Assembly (NCBI GenBank): GCA_027946555.1
Contig: JAPEVC010000076.1
Span: 1-64,000 of the forward strand
Direction of reading: 5' to 3'
Source of the DNA: Gnomoniopsis sp. IMI 355080
Lineage: Eukaryota > Ascomycota > Sordariomycetes > Diaporthales > Gnomoniaceae
Length of the DNA: 64,000 nucleotides
Translations under genes and position numbers: made by a program
Notes under the pieces: model-generated
The model's input: only the letters and a program-made list of their open reading frames with translations
Databases searched by the model: none
What the model was told of the DNA's origin: nothing
Part shown: positions 34,328 to 46,709 of the stretch, piece by piece
How positions within the stretch are numbered: the stretch's first letter is position 1
Layout: every line of letters begins with the position of its first letter

Positions 34328-37300
34328 GATGGATGATGGGAAACAGCTCTGGAGAAGCGGACGGTTTGGCGCCGGGCGCGGGAAACGCAGGTGCTAGACG
34401 GGGTAACAATGCGTGGAAGGGCTCTGTTCGGGTGGTACCTAAATGGGCGATAGGTATTGCGTCGAATGCGTGGTTGAGTGACCGAACGTTTCGGTAGAGG
34501 GTGTTGAGGTCGTCGATGTGAAAGTCAACTTTGAAATGGAGTCGCGGGCTTTTGGCCGCTGTCTCGTGGTGACCTCAGCGCAAAGAATTTTGGCCAGTGA
34601 CAGGGATGGGGGCCCCAGTCAGATTGCCCCCACTAGACACATCCCTGCACCTCGTTATGGCCCGTGCTTTCATCCCAGGACTTCCACTCACCTTGCTGTT
34701 CTTCTTAACACTCAGTCAGAGTTCGCAAATCATGGGAATACGGGTAGAGCCAAGAGACCTTTTACGAGACTATTATGAGAAAGAGATCAGAAGATCCCAC
34801 GACTCACACTAAGATTGCACTGAATTTTGAGTAATCTCTAGCAGGTGTAGCCATCCGAAACTACAATCTTACGGCTGAGAACGACATCAATATAGGCTGC
34901 TGGAGAACGCGACCTCTTCCTCATTATATAGGATGATGAATTCATTTTTATCCTTGATTCGCTGTGGACTCGCCTATCATGAGGTGCTAGAGCATGACGA
35001 AACAGAACAATGTCGAGGATAGATCTAAACGTCCACAAATTAGGACAAGCAACAAAATGTCTTCCTGAGCTCTCCCAAATGGACGGTAGCATTGCACACC
35101 GATCTAGGTAGGTAATTATATATTGTTCACCGAGAATGACCGTGTCATAGATGTCTGTGGTGTTTACGAGTGTTGCTGCCATGCTTTTTGCGAGACTTCT
35201 CGCCCGGCCTAAAAGATCGGGAAGAGTGTCCACGTAAAGCTGCCCAGCTCCGATGGCTGCAAATGCTGCTGTATTGATTTGTTGGCCTTTTCTGAGACCA
35301 TTCTACCTGTTTCATTTTGAACAGTAGCCGAAGTGTATTGAATAGGGAGGGCATAAGTATGAAGGATATAAGGGTACGTCAATTTCTAGCACTCAACGTC
35401 GCTATTGAAAAGAATTGTGCCCGTTCTGTGGGCTAGAGCGTATTGCTAAATCATTCTTGGTTTGACTTTCGAGGTCGAAAAGATTGTTTCTGCGTACTGT
35501 TGCTTGTCCGCATGTAATAATGGCGTGCAATTTTCGTGACGACGAACGCAATTACATTTATAAGAGTAGAAGGTAATCTTTTGCTGCGCACAAGACAAGT
35601 CCCTGACACGTCATTCTCTGACATTAACCCAAAGGGAGGGAAAATCACGAGTACCTCAAGCCATTGCAAACAGGAGTCTCGTAATTCTCAGAGCTCAAAC
35701 AAGAATGCGGCTGCTCGAAAACGTCTCCTTCTACTTTCCCAGGCGGTTCGAGCTTCAACTTCGCCGGCTGCCGCGGCGAGCCCATCCGTGTGCAGGGCAA
35801 CCTTCAATGTGGGGAGGGTATTCCCACTAAAGGGATTTGCGATGTATTTTGTATGGTCTAACATCGTGCCTATTTCCCGTGATCAATAGTTTCCAGTATG
35901 AATGGAGGTTCTGGTGTGAAGCTGTCGTACGGGTAGACCTGAATTGAGACCGTTAACTCCATGGTGAATCACGCGGTAGGTATTTACGACGCCAGACTGC
36001 CTCTCTTTAGCAGCGGGAAACCTTACTGAGGAGAGTCGCCACAAACATGAACCCTATTTCATCCCCTCCGACGACAGTAGGGTCAAGTGTCACGCGATCG
36101 AGGACTAACCGTTGCCTTTTCCGACGTGGTGATGGACAGTACCCAAGGCGTGAACGTCGATGCAAGACCGTGATACGACAACAAAGTTCCATTGAAGCCC
36201 AAAGTTAGCAGCACGTTCAACGGGATAGTGAAGCGGTCGCTTAAGGAACTGGAACTGCTGTTGCAGCATCGTTAACTTTACGCTTTGAACGCGCCGGGCT
36301 ACGTCGCCGTCTCCAATACAACCTCTACCAAAATACGTAACGAGACGTATGCTGACGAATGCTGGTTCAGCTCACACATGAACCTTGACATCCCGCACAA
36401 TACGATCCGATTTGTTCTTGGCAGGGCTGAGCCCCAGTTCCAATCGCGACACTAACGAGGGCGCTTGCGCGAATAGTTAATGGGCGAGAACGATACGACT
36501 TCACTTGCCATGGCTTCTTCTTCCACTGCTGACGTGTTGATTCAGAGTTGGCAGCTTACTCAGTGCTATTGACAGGAGGGAATCATCGCCAAGTAAATGT
36601 AGGGACGGAAGAAGAGGCGGAGGAGGTTTGCATGCATGCGGTCGGAGTCCACGGATGGCTTAGAGACGAGACCACAATAGCAATGCTATTTGCAATAGCC
36701 ATAGAACGTCGATGAAAGACAGTCCTTCACTAGGCTTCAAAGGGCACATTTGGCCTCCACGTTTGTAAGTCATGCGCTAAGTCCTTTGAGACATAGTGGC
36801 GTTGAGTGTCTGCTTCGATTTACGGAATGCTCTAGATAGCATGATATCAGAAGCAGCAAGGGCTCGGTAACGAAATCCCCTCAAAGATCTGATAGAAAAA
36901 ATACATGAGCTATGCTGAGAGATTCGCTAAAGCCATAATCTCTGAGTAAAGAATAAAGAAGCAATGCCCAAGGGGGGGACAAGGAGGGAGTCGGGGAAGT
37001 TCTATGTCCCCGCAATGCGTTGAGGGTGATGCCACATGGAACCCAGGTGCAGGCTTTCTATTTGAAAGCAATTAGTGTTTTCCTTGAAATGTCTCGAGAT
37101 GATCCAAAGTTTCAAATTCCTCATCGACGTTGGGAATGTCGTCAACGAGGCTTTATTAGCACTTGCCGTCCCTAAAGGTGCCTACTCAGGCAGTTCAATT
37201 TGTATTTGTGCAGGTTCATAAAGGATACTCGCACGTGCGGGTGCTCGATGGGAAAGTCCAAAACGAGATGCCCAATTTCGCAGCTGGGAGAGGGACAGTC

Positions 37301-38743
37301 TGGAAGATGCAAACACGAAAAATCCGCAGCGGTGGGCCGTAAAAAGGGACAGGACGTGTCTGCGTGGAGGCCGTCTAGACAGGGCTTCGGACGGGGGACT
37401 GCATCCGGTTGGTAGCACTCGGGGGTGGTGCCACTGGTGCTGAATTGCATTGGTGGTGCCATCGCGCCGAGGAGTGCGTCATTTGCTGAAAGTTCGAGGC
37501 TGTCTGGTTGCTTGTGCCCTGCTGGAGACCTTGTTGCGTGCACTGCTTGCACTTTGACACGGACATCTTTTGATTTCTGACACAGGCGGTTGAGGACGAG
37601 CTGCAGATGCTGGTGCCCAGGAGCCCTGACACAATCTGGGACGGCTGGGACTGCGGTGGTCCTCATTTCCCGTGGCAGGCTGAAGATATAAGACCCTCGC
37701 GAGCCCCCGGGTGGCCATCATCCTCAGGGTCGTCGACACATCATGTTTCTCTTCATACCGTGGTCTACACGGCCGGTCGATCCAAGATGGCCGTCTCCCA
37801 CCAACATGTCGTCGTACCCTTTCTCACACCAACACCCCCAGCCTCAGATGACGGGGACGTTGCAGCTGGCGAGGCGGACGAGTGTGTTGGATGCAAGATG
37901 ATTCGAGAGCGAGACGCGTGGAAATACGAGCGGTTGTACACAGGTATGTATGGCTGGTGTCTCCTTGTGTTTATACCAGTAGTAAACGGGTATGACTGTG
38001 CAAAGTATCGTGGTCGGAATGTCACCTCGTTTCACGCAAGTGCAAGCAGAAACCACCCCCCCCCCCCACACACACACACATGCCCACCCTGGCAGCCTGG
38101 CGGCCTGGCAGGCCTGGGGACATGGACCCTGCATCTACTATGTAGCTCCTGTCGCCCTGGAGGACGGCCCTTGCCCCTTATACCCCTGTCCTTGTCCCCA
38201 GTTCCCCCAGGAATTGGAAAGGCACCACCCAGCAGAATAAGGTACGGTACCTACCTCCTAGCGCAGTCCGGGGAAGTTCAAAGTTGATGTATTGTCCATA
38301 CCTAAAGATGAGCGTTGTCTGCTGTAGGTGTTGATGTATCCTGTTCCTGACCTGAAGAGCTCCCAGCCATGGCCCTCCGCTGCAAACACCTGGGTGAAGC
38401 AACACGCAGCCCTCTCGTTCTCGTTGCTGCACCGCCTTCCGGGTCTAGTGGGCCTCCCCTTGGATAGGCGGTGGCGTCATTTCCACGCCCCGGGGATGCA
38501 CATTGAAGACAACTTTCCTCTCGTCTACCCACCACCACAACATGCGCCAATGGACGGAACATAGCACCGACACTATCGTCAACCCTCACGTTATTGTCGA
38601 GCGTGCTTTGGCTGCCTTCCTGTTCCATTCTTTTGCTTGTCACTCGCTTCCTGCAGCGGACATTCACGTTGGCACAAGACTCTCGTTCACCCAACTCCAT
38701 CTGACCTGAGACCTGACCATTTCTAGCCCAGGCCATCGACAGC
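34328..38743. other. 4.4-kb stretch without a supportable gene
   Basis: Lies between the diverging tim17 and dug2 genes, so both promoters are here. The middle (35000-37000) shows only short frames. Plus frames around 37607-38287 and minus frames 37172-37739 reach 160-226 codons but overlap each other and show no domain. A plus-strand stretch at 37787-37942, ending at a good GTATGT donor, might be a 5' exon of something not resolved. Simple repeats: C(12) then (AC)7 near 38056-38080. Confidence 0.4.
38056..38080. repeat. Poly-C / (AC)n microsatellite
   Basis: A run of C's is followed at once by alternating CA. It lies about 0.7 kb upstream of dug2. Confidence 0.8.
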
Positions 38744-41620
38744 ATGTCCTCGTCGACAACAACACTCCCCGTTGGCATGGATGGCCTCTCGCTCAAAGCG
38801 CAGCCTGCCGAATCCCTTATAGAATCTTTCAACCAGCCTCGGCGCCTGCAGGAACTCAAGCACGATGACACCGTCATGACCGTCGCCGTAAGCGACAAGT
38901 ACATCTTCGCCGGCACCCACACTGGCGAGATCTTTGTCTGGTGTCTAGCCACCTTCGAGCTTGTCAAGCGCTTCCAGGCTCACAAGCGTCACATCGAGAG
39001 ACTTCTCCTCGCCGATACCGCCGCCACAGCCGAATCTGCCTCTCGACCTATTCTGGTCTCCACCGGCGGCGATGCTATAGTCTCTGTCTGGTGCCCCAAC
39101 ACCTTCGTCCGACTGTACGAAATTTACTGGCTGGATCACATAGGGGATGTATTTTCATGCGCCTATTCTGCCCAACAAGACATGCTATACATCGGCGCCC
39201 AGAACACCTCCATCCAGTGGATCAGTCTCAGTGATCCCGAACGCCGCGTCTCCCACAACAACGACAACCATCCGAGCAAGCGCTTCGACCCCTTCTTCGA
39301 TTCAAAGGCCATCGGTGGGAAGAGCACCCCTAGGAGGAAAGATAAGAGAGAGACTCTGATCCCGCCAGCCAACGAAACTCTTGAAATATATCGCTCGTCC
39401 ATTGGAAGGAACATACACACCGGCTTCATATACTGCATGGTTCTCGCAAAGGGCCCCACAGTGCTTGTTGATGCTGACGAGGAGGTTCTGATCACGGGCG
39501 GCGGCGAAGGCTGCATCAAGATGTGGCAGATCAAGAAGGACAAAAAGTACGATGATATGGAGGAGTGGGCTGCATGGGAGAAGCGCGAGATTATGTGCCT
39601 AGGCGAAGAGGATGCTCAGTCCATCTTCACTCTCGCCATAGATGGATCTTTCCTCTATAGCGGCAAGAAGAGGGGCGTCATCGAACTGTGGGATCTCGAC
39701 ACCAAGCAAAAGCTGAGAGTCATCAAGGATCACCGCGGCGTCAATTTTCGCAATGGCGATCTCATCAACGGCGATATCATGTCCTTGCAGATGGCATGGG
39801 GCTACCTGTGGTCCGGTGCCACCACAGGGACAGCAGCGGTGAGTCTATTCCATAAAGTCTTGGTCTTATTGCGGGCCTTTTGACGTACTGACCCGCAGCA
39901 GAAACACAGCACAGTCCACTCTGACCAGAGCGACGAAAAGGTCAGCCAGAAATACGAGTGTCGCTCTCGTTGGATGGCTCACCATGGGAAAATCCTCTCG
40001 TCGGCCTGCACTACCTATGAGGGCCATAACTACTACATCACTGGTGCCAACGACAACACTCTCAGCGTGTGGCGTGTCGACGGAGTCGAGGAAATACCCG
40101 AGAAGGACTCGGATACAGTCGAACCTACAATGGTCTCTTCACTCCGTGATTTTGTTGCATACAAGACCGTCTCCGCCCGCCCCGAATTTCGTGAGGACTG
40201 TCGACAAGGGGCCAGCTACTTGTGCAACCTTTTTCGACGGCTAGGGGCCGAGGTGAACATGCTTTCCACCAATGACAAACGTACCAACAGATGCCACAAC
40301 CCTGTGGTCCACGCCCTATTCAAAGGAAAGCGGGAGCCTGTCGAAGAGCGCAAGCGGGTCCTCTTCTATGGCCACTACGACGTGGTACCCGCAGATCATG
40401 ACAAGGACAGCAAGTGGTCCACGGATCCGTTCAGGATGGAAGGCAGGAACGGCTATTTATACGGTCGTGGCGTGAGCGACAACAAGGGACCAATCATGGC
40501 AGCGCTCTATGCGGTCACCGACCTGCTGCAGGCGAAGCAGCTCGACTCCGATGTCGTCTTTTTGATTGAGGGTGAGGAGGAGTCCAGTAGCCGTGGGTTC
40601 GAGGAGACCATCAAAGAAAACAAGAATCTCATCGGTGATGTCGACTACATTATCCTCGCGAATAGTTACTGGGTGGATGATGAGACTCCGTGTCTTACGT
40701 ACGGGCTACGAGGGGTCTTGCGCGCTACTATTTGCGTCGATAGTTCCGTTGACGACCGGCATTCTGGATTGTGGGGCAGTCAACTGGTCAACGAACCTGT
40801 TACGGATGTGATGCAACTGGTCACATCACTCAAGGGCCCTCGAAATAGGGTCATGGTTCCTCACTTTTACGACAATATCCTTCCCATGACTGCCGAGGAA
40901 GAGGCCCGTTTTGACGACATCGCCCAGATCTTGCATCGTCACAGCCCAGATAATGGCACCATTGATGAAATCAAAGCCAGTCTGATAGCGCGTTGGCGTG
41001 AACCCAACTGTACCTTCCACAGAACCAAGGTTTCTGGGGTGGACGACAGCGTTGTGAGCAGCCACGCCAGCGCCCCAATCAGTTTCCGTCTCGTGCCAGG
41101 CCAGCAGGTGGACGAGATATTTGCATCACTGACAGAGTTCTTGTATGCGCGATTTGCCCAGCTAGAGAGCAAGAACAAGCTAAATATCAAGATCGACAAC
41201 AAGGCCGAGCCATGGCTCGGCGACACGAATAATCAAATCTTCAAAACCCTGGAAAAAGCCATTGTCAAGGTTTGGGGTCTATCGGGGTCCGCCAGAAACG
41301 GCGAGACTCCTGAAGCGGGCGCTGGTAGCGACTTAGATGAAGCTCAAAATCCCGGGGAGGATGACTCTACTTCCACCGATGTGCCCTCGCAGCCGAATCC
41401 GGAAAGTCCAGCAGAGTCCACAACTAAGAAACTTCTCTACATCCGCGAAGGTGGCTCAATCCCCGCCATCCGCTTCCTCGAGAAGGAGTTTGAGGCCCCC
41501 GTGGCTCATCTGCCGTGTGGGCAGGCGTCGGACTCGGCACATCTGGAGAATGAGCGCATACGACTGCTGAACTTGATCAGGAGCAGAGAGATTTTTGGTG
41601 AAGTTTTCCGCAGCCTTTAA
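38744..41620 (+). CDS. dug2: Dug2, WD40-M20 subunit of the glutathione-degrading amidotransferase
   Basis: Two exons, 38744-39838 and 39899-41620, phase 0 across a 60-nt intron, encode 938 residues. The N-terminal 430 or so residues are WD40 repeats (FAGTHTGEIFVWCL, VSTGGDAIVSVW, ITGGGEGCIKMW, YSGKKRGVIELWDL, ITGANDNTLSVWRV). The rest is an M20-type metallopeptidase domain with its metal and catalytic motifs: GHYDVVPAD, RGVSDNKGPIM, EGEEESSS and a final DSAHLENE histidine. In yeast, Dug2 pairs with the Dug3 amidotransferase to split the gamma-glutamyl bond of glutathione in the cytosol; this WD40-plus-M20 fusion is diagnostic. A low-complexity insertion (about residues 830-860) is extra. Acceptor CAG/CAG at 39898 or 39901 differs by one Gln. 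Confidence 0.93.
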
Positions 41621-42325
41621 GCGTGGAAAGAAGGAGACTGCTGTACATTGTGCATGTGCTACGATCCAACAATGCCGCTGGATGAGCCAGGGGTTTCCAT
41701 TAGAGGATTTGACATGATATCATAGAATTGATGGGGCGCCAGGACTTGCTGGATCGAGATCATAGACTTGGCGTTATCTGTCTGAGCGTGTGTAGCATCC
41801 TTTCGTTCCTCAGGTCGGTTGGCATGCGTCCGAATATTCAAGGGCATCATTTGACGGCCGCATGTATATGCACACCGCTTATTGGCTTTTGGGTATTTGA
41901 TTTAGACAAAATAGATGATATGATACCCTGGAAATTGTTCTCTGCTTCGCTATATGTACGTGATGGTTGGATTTGCGGGGGCACGTGGATTTTCCGCCTT
42001 TCTCTTCATAGACGCTTCATTGGCTTTGGTTTGAAGACAATGGAAGTTTTCTCAAAAGTCGGCTGTAAATTCCAGGTCTTTTCACCAAAGTCAGATGCGG
42101 CCTTGGAACACTGCAAGCAACTTTCACGAAGTGGATCACAAGAGCACCGGCCAAAAAAAAAAAGCCGATTAGTATTCAGCCGACTGGCCGCAGCGGATCG
42201 AGTACAGTATCATCTCGACGACGTGAATCCGTGAATAGCAGACGTGAAACTCCATGAGGGACTTTTGTAAAAAGACAAATTAAGTTGTCCTCACGCTCAT
42301 CTTAACTCTTTCTTCCGTCGGCTTT
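41621..42325. other. Intergenic between convergent dug2 and Zn2Cys6 regulator
   Basis: 705 bases holding both 3' ends. A 168-codon plus frame at 41728-42234 has no recognisable content. An A(12) run is at about 42155-42166. Confidence 0.5.
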
Positions 42326-45013
42326 TCAAGCACCACTGCCCAAATTATTCTTTTGCTCCGTTGATCCCGTCTGCTCCAGAACGTCTGAATGCACGTACGG
42401 CTGGTAGAATATATCGGAACTAGCTAGAAAATCGCTCAAGTCTCCCCAGTTGAATGCCAAGTGGTCGCGCTCGTCCACTTTCGCGGTATGACAACCACTG
42501 TGATCAGGACCAGAGTATAGGTCTGCTGCCTGTCGTGGTACGTCCGCGTGATGGCTATGTCCTTCGGTCGAGACATGCTGCTGTGCCGTGGCAGGGAGCA
42601 AGCCAGACTCGCAGCTTTCACCAGGAGGCATGGTGGTTAATAGATCGTTGTCTGTCGCGGCAAACTCTAACAGCCCGTTGAACGACATCATATCGTTAGA
42701 AAGGCCTACGGAAACAGATTCTGACCCAACGAGGTCGGATGGGAAGGCAGGGACGTAGGGCGTGAACGGAGGGTCCAGCAAGTTCGGGTAATAGTTCGCG
42801 GCCGGGTGTTGGAAGTCCAAATGATTACGGCAGCCGGCTTGTTGTGGCGGACTGACTGCTCTCGAAGGGGGCTTTGGTGACTCTTCTGATGCCGTCATCG
42901 TCAGATTTTGTTCATCTCGTTCCAGGAGCCTGCGCAATGCCCGCCACCAGGGTTCGATCTTTGCTTGCAAAGCGTTCAACCATAGCGTAGGGACTCGGTA
43001 GCGGCCATTTTCGGACGCAGTCTCAAGGCGGTCCCTCAGTGCGCTGATGTAAGGGTCAATTTTGAGCGTATTCACTTTGATAATGTCGTATTTCTTGGTC
43101 CTCCATACTTCGTGCGCCACAGATAGTAGCAATCGCAACGCGTAGAAGATCCGGGTGTGCAAGAAACAGCCGCAACGACGAAGCAAATCGGACGCGGGCA
43201 ACGAGTCCGCATTGATCTCGTCGGGCTTGACTGGGGCAGTGGCGATGTCAAGACATGCATGAGCAGCAGCGATACTTTTCATGGAGTACCGGATTTTGTA
43301 GGGCGCAAAAAAATTGCGATCTGGCACGGCGCTCTCGCCTGGGCTTGATAAGGACGGGAGCCCGTAGCTGCGTTGTCTAAAGTCTGCTACTCCAGCCGGG
43401 TAGATGACTTCCGATCTATCATGAGAGCAGATTGTTAGGAACGATGAACCTTTGGAAGCTGGGACAACCGGACACTTACATGAGCATTATCAAGGAATGA
43501 TATTCTACCATCAAGGGTTCTAAGCCATGGTGCAGACAGAAATTAGTGGCCAAGCCTTGTGCCGTTTGCGCTCTCTGGTATGGGCCTTACCATTCACAAG
43601 GTGGAAGGGGCAGTCCACCAGCCACTGTTTTCTCTTCTTCTCAAAGGACTCGAGAATCCCATCCCGTGCTTCGTCGCTCAATCCGTCGACTTGGTGCATG
43701 TGGCCATGTTGAAGGGCAAGGACAGCGTCTGTCGCAATCTGGACGAGCTTGATCCACTGGATTAGTCGTGCATCACTCTGGCTGGATGATGTTTGCAAAA
43801 TACGCAAGCTTGCGTCCACTATATGAGTTTGACTTATCATTCTGGGCTTGCGCCTCTTGAAGGCGATGGAGAAGCTAGCCCAGTACCAGTGCAGCAGCTC
43901 TCGTGAGAGCTGAATATCAGCTTCGGAGACGTCGTCATCCAGTATGGCTGCATCTGGCGGAAGGCTGTGTACCTTCGACATTTCTGTCATATCTACAGCC
44001 ATCTGGACAGCAATACTATACATCTCTACCATATGTTCTCCCAGAGGAAACACAGGGTCATTGTGGAAGATCGCCCAGCTCACGAGTGCCTGCAACGCGT
44101 CCAGATCTGGCTCGCCTCCAGGAACGATGCGGACATCCAGTATGGTCTTCAATTCGCTAAACAGGGCAGGGGCCAAATGAAAGAGCTCTGGACTTCCCGC
44201 AGAAGCAGCGCAGAGTATGCTGAGCCAGAAGGCAGGCCTGCGCCGGCGAAGCTGAGAGTTAGTGGTAGCAGTGGGGAGACAAATCCCAAGGTATTTTCCG
44301 TCCAGCGATGAGCGAAACTCATTCAAGAGCTGGTCTGCTTCACTCTTTGTGACGAGGCCCAGGTCGATAATATCCAAGTCCTCTCCGACTCCAGCTGGTC
44401 CAGGTTCAGATGCAGATGTCGGTGCGGATGAAGCTATCCGTGGAGGATTCAATCCCTTTCCATGCTGTTGACGGGACCCTTCAGCAACCGCATCATCCAT
44501 AGAAGACTTTGTTCTTGCGGTCAAGTTTGCGGTTGCTACCTGCCCGGTTATCGATGCGATACTAGAGGACCCGGTTGAAAATTCGGTGTCCAATCCAAGA
44601 CCCGCGCCCGAGGCGGGCGAGTGCCGAGTCTCGGGAGTCTCTCTGGACGAGGCGAGCTCGAGATTCGAAGCCGCAGGTGGAACAAGAGTGCCGGATCTTT
44701 TATCGACCTGCTTTTCCAGCTTGATCTGCATGTCTTTGACTCGACGCTCCAACTCGGCAATCCTGTCGTTTTTGGTCCTGACAGGTCGCCTCCGGGGGCC
44801 CACTGGAGAGAAGAGGCACGAGGTGCCGTTCTTGCTACATCGCTTGCAAGTGCCGATGGGCGACTGGGGATCTGGAATGCACCGAACCTTTGAAATGTGG
44901 CAAGAATCGCAGGCCTTATTGAAGCGTGGGCTGGATGCCTGAAACGCTCCTGGTCTGTTCTGTATGGTTGAGTTGGCCCTGATAGAAGAGGGTATTCGTA
45001 TTGGCTCCGACAT
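42326..45013 (-). CDS. Zn2Cys6 transcription factor
   Basis: Three exons on the minus strand, 45013-43591, 43519-43480 (40 nt) and 43415-42326, phases 1 and 2, give 850 residues. Splicing produces LVNEPLMVEYHSLIMLISEVIYP, which reads smoothly across the small middle exon. The binuclear zinc cluster is near the N-terminus: CDSCHISKVRC...CKRCSKNGTSC (C35, C38, C45, C56, C59, C66). It is followed by a basic linker and a short coiled coil (RIAELERRVKDMQIKLEKQ). The middle carries a fungal regulatory domain without strong motifs; the C-terminus is acidic and Ser/Pro-rich, fitting activation. It is divergent from an MFS transporter, a common regulator/target arrangement. Targets cannot be read from sequence. 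Confidence 0.88.
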
Positions 45014-46709
45014 ATTGCATCGTGAGGGCTATGGCTCCAGTGCGCGAAGGCCCCTTTCAGGTACAATACCTGAGTACCTAGGTAGACAGACAGATCTCTC
45101 GATGACTATGGGATCAGATATAGCAGGCGTGTGTGGCAGTATGTCTCGTTATAGTGCCACAGCGAGTCCGGGTGCCCTGGAAGCTACGCCGACCGTTGAG
45201 GGACACCAACCCCTCCCCCGAGACTTGACAGCACAACCACCGGCCAACAATATAACGCCAGCCAAATATTCAGCTGTAAGCACAGTACTCCGTGTGGTCC
45301 GTGAAGTACTATGTACATGTTACAAATTATATGGAGACAAGATTGGGACTCTGTACTACGGTGCATCTGAGACTGCAACGGCAGGATAGCTTGTGCACAG
45401 CAGCGCGGATTGTGGTGATCTCAGTCAGATATCGTCCCACACTTCTTCTTATTAGTGGTCAATAAGCTACGGAATTGGGTGGAGATCCTGGCTTTAATTC
45501 CTCCAAAGTCCGTCGAATTCCGCACGAGTGGATCACGCCCCGGCATCGTCCCCAGTTCGCCATGCTCTCCGCATGCATTGACAAATCTGATGCGGGGCGA
45601 TGCTGTCCTGTCGGCCCTGTCTGTCAAGTGTCTGCCGTGCAACCCCGTGTCGAGCATAACTCTGGCAGCACCCACAACGGTGTACTGCAGTACTATAGTA
45701 TCCATACAAAGCTTACCCGGCTCTCCAAATGGTCCACATGGTCTGCGATCGATTCTCGTGTCAGCCTGTGCTGCCTGGCTATCCTGGGGTGGTGGGCAAC
45801 CTCCAGCTAAGGTTCTCCGGACTTCGGATTGCTTCGACCTTCTCCAATGACATGGCGTGTTCTGAGTAAGCAATAACGCCGTGATTTATCATAACGGCCT
45901 TGATTATTTATCCGATCCGGCAAGAACGACAACGGCCACGATCATCTCTGCCGTTCCTTTCTGGGATCGGCAAGTGGAGGCCACGGGTGACCCCGAGGTG
46001 GTGTTGCGCTATGGCGGTATGCTGGTATGGTACATACATAGTAGGTGAAATACCAGTGCAGACAAAGACCTGTCCTTCCCAGGCTTGCCCACATTGCTGG
46101 GATTGGGTATCCGCCTACCAAGGCAGGCTGGCGGGCTGGCTGGTAGAGACCCCTAGGTATCTATCCAGTGTTTCGTCTGCTCGCGCTTTGTTGCTTACTC
46201 ATAATGCAGCGACTCGGTAAGCCTTGCCCACGGTTCGGCGCTTGGACTGACAGCCGAAGCCGGGTGTGAGAATGGCGGAGGCGACTAGTGGCGGGACGAC
46301 GCCATTCCTGTCTTATATCCGTCTTCCCCGGACGCGATTTCCTTAGTTTGTGGAGGGTCTTCAAAGGCTGCGCGTGGCAGCTGCAGACATCCCGCCCACT
46401 GCTTGGTCCACATTCTCCTTCTGTGCCATCCTGCTGTCACCTCCCGGGCTGCTGCTGCTGCTACACAATACATGGCTTGCAGGTGCTTGCCAGGTCTGTC
46501 AGGTCTGTCGGGTCTGCCTTTCCCCCTTTCGGTTCTTGTTGTTTAGGACATCTAGACTGGCCGGCATCTCTTGTCGAGAACGAGATTCTGCTTGTACTTC
46601 TCTCAACGCCTCGTGCTTTGGTTACTGTCTCTTCATATAACACCAATAGCATATCCACACACTACACATTCCCCAGAATATCACATACGCAACATTCCCT
46701 AAGATCGGC
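45014..46709. promoter_or_regulatory. Divergent promoter region, Zn2Cys6 regulator and MFS transporter
   Basis: 1.7 kb between two diverging genes. A TACCTAGGTAG element is near 45075-45085. CT-rich sequence with GTCTGTC repeats (46490-46520) precedes the transporter start and is probably its leader. No gene inside. Confidence 0.5.

Noticed and set aside
37172..38287. Minus frame of 164 codons and plus frame of 226 codons upstream of dug2
   Set aside because: Mutually overlapping, no domain; the plus frame runs into a poly-C/(AC)n microsatellite. A short 5' exon near 37787 cannot be excluded.
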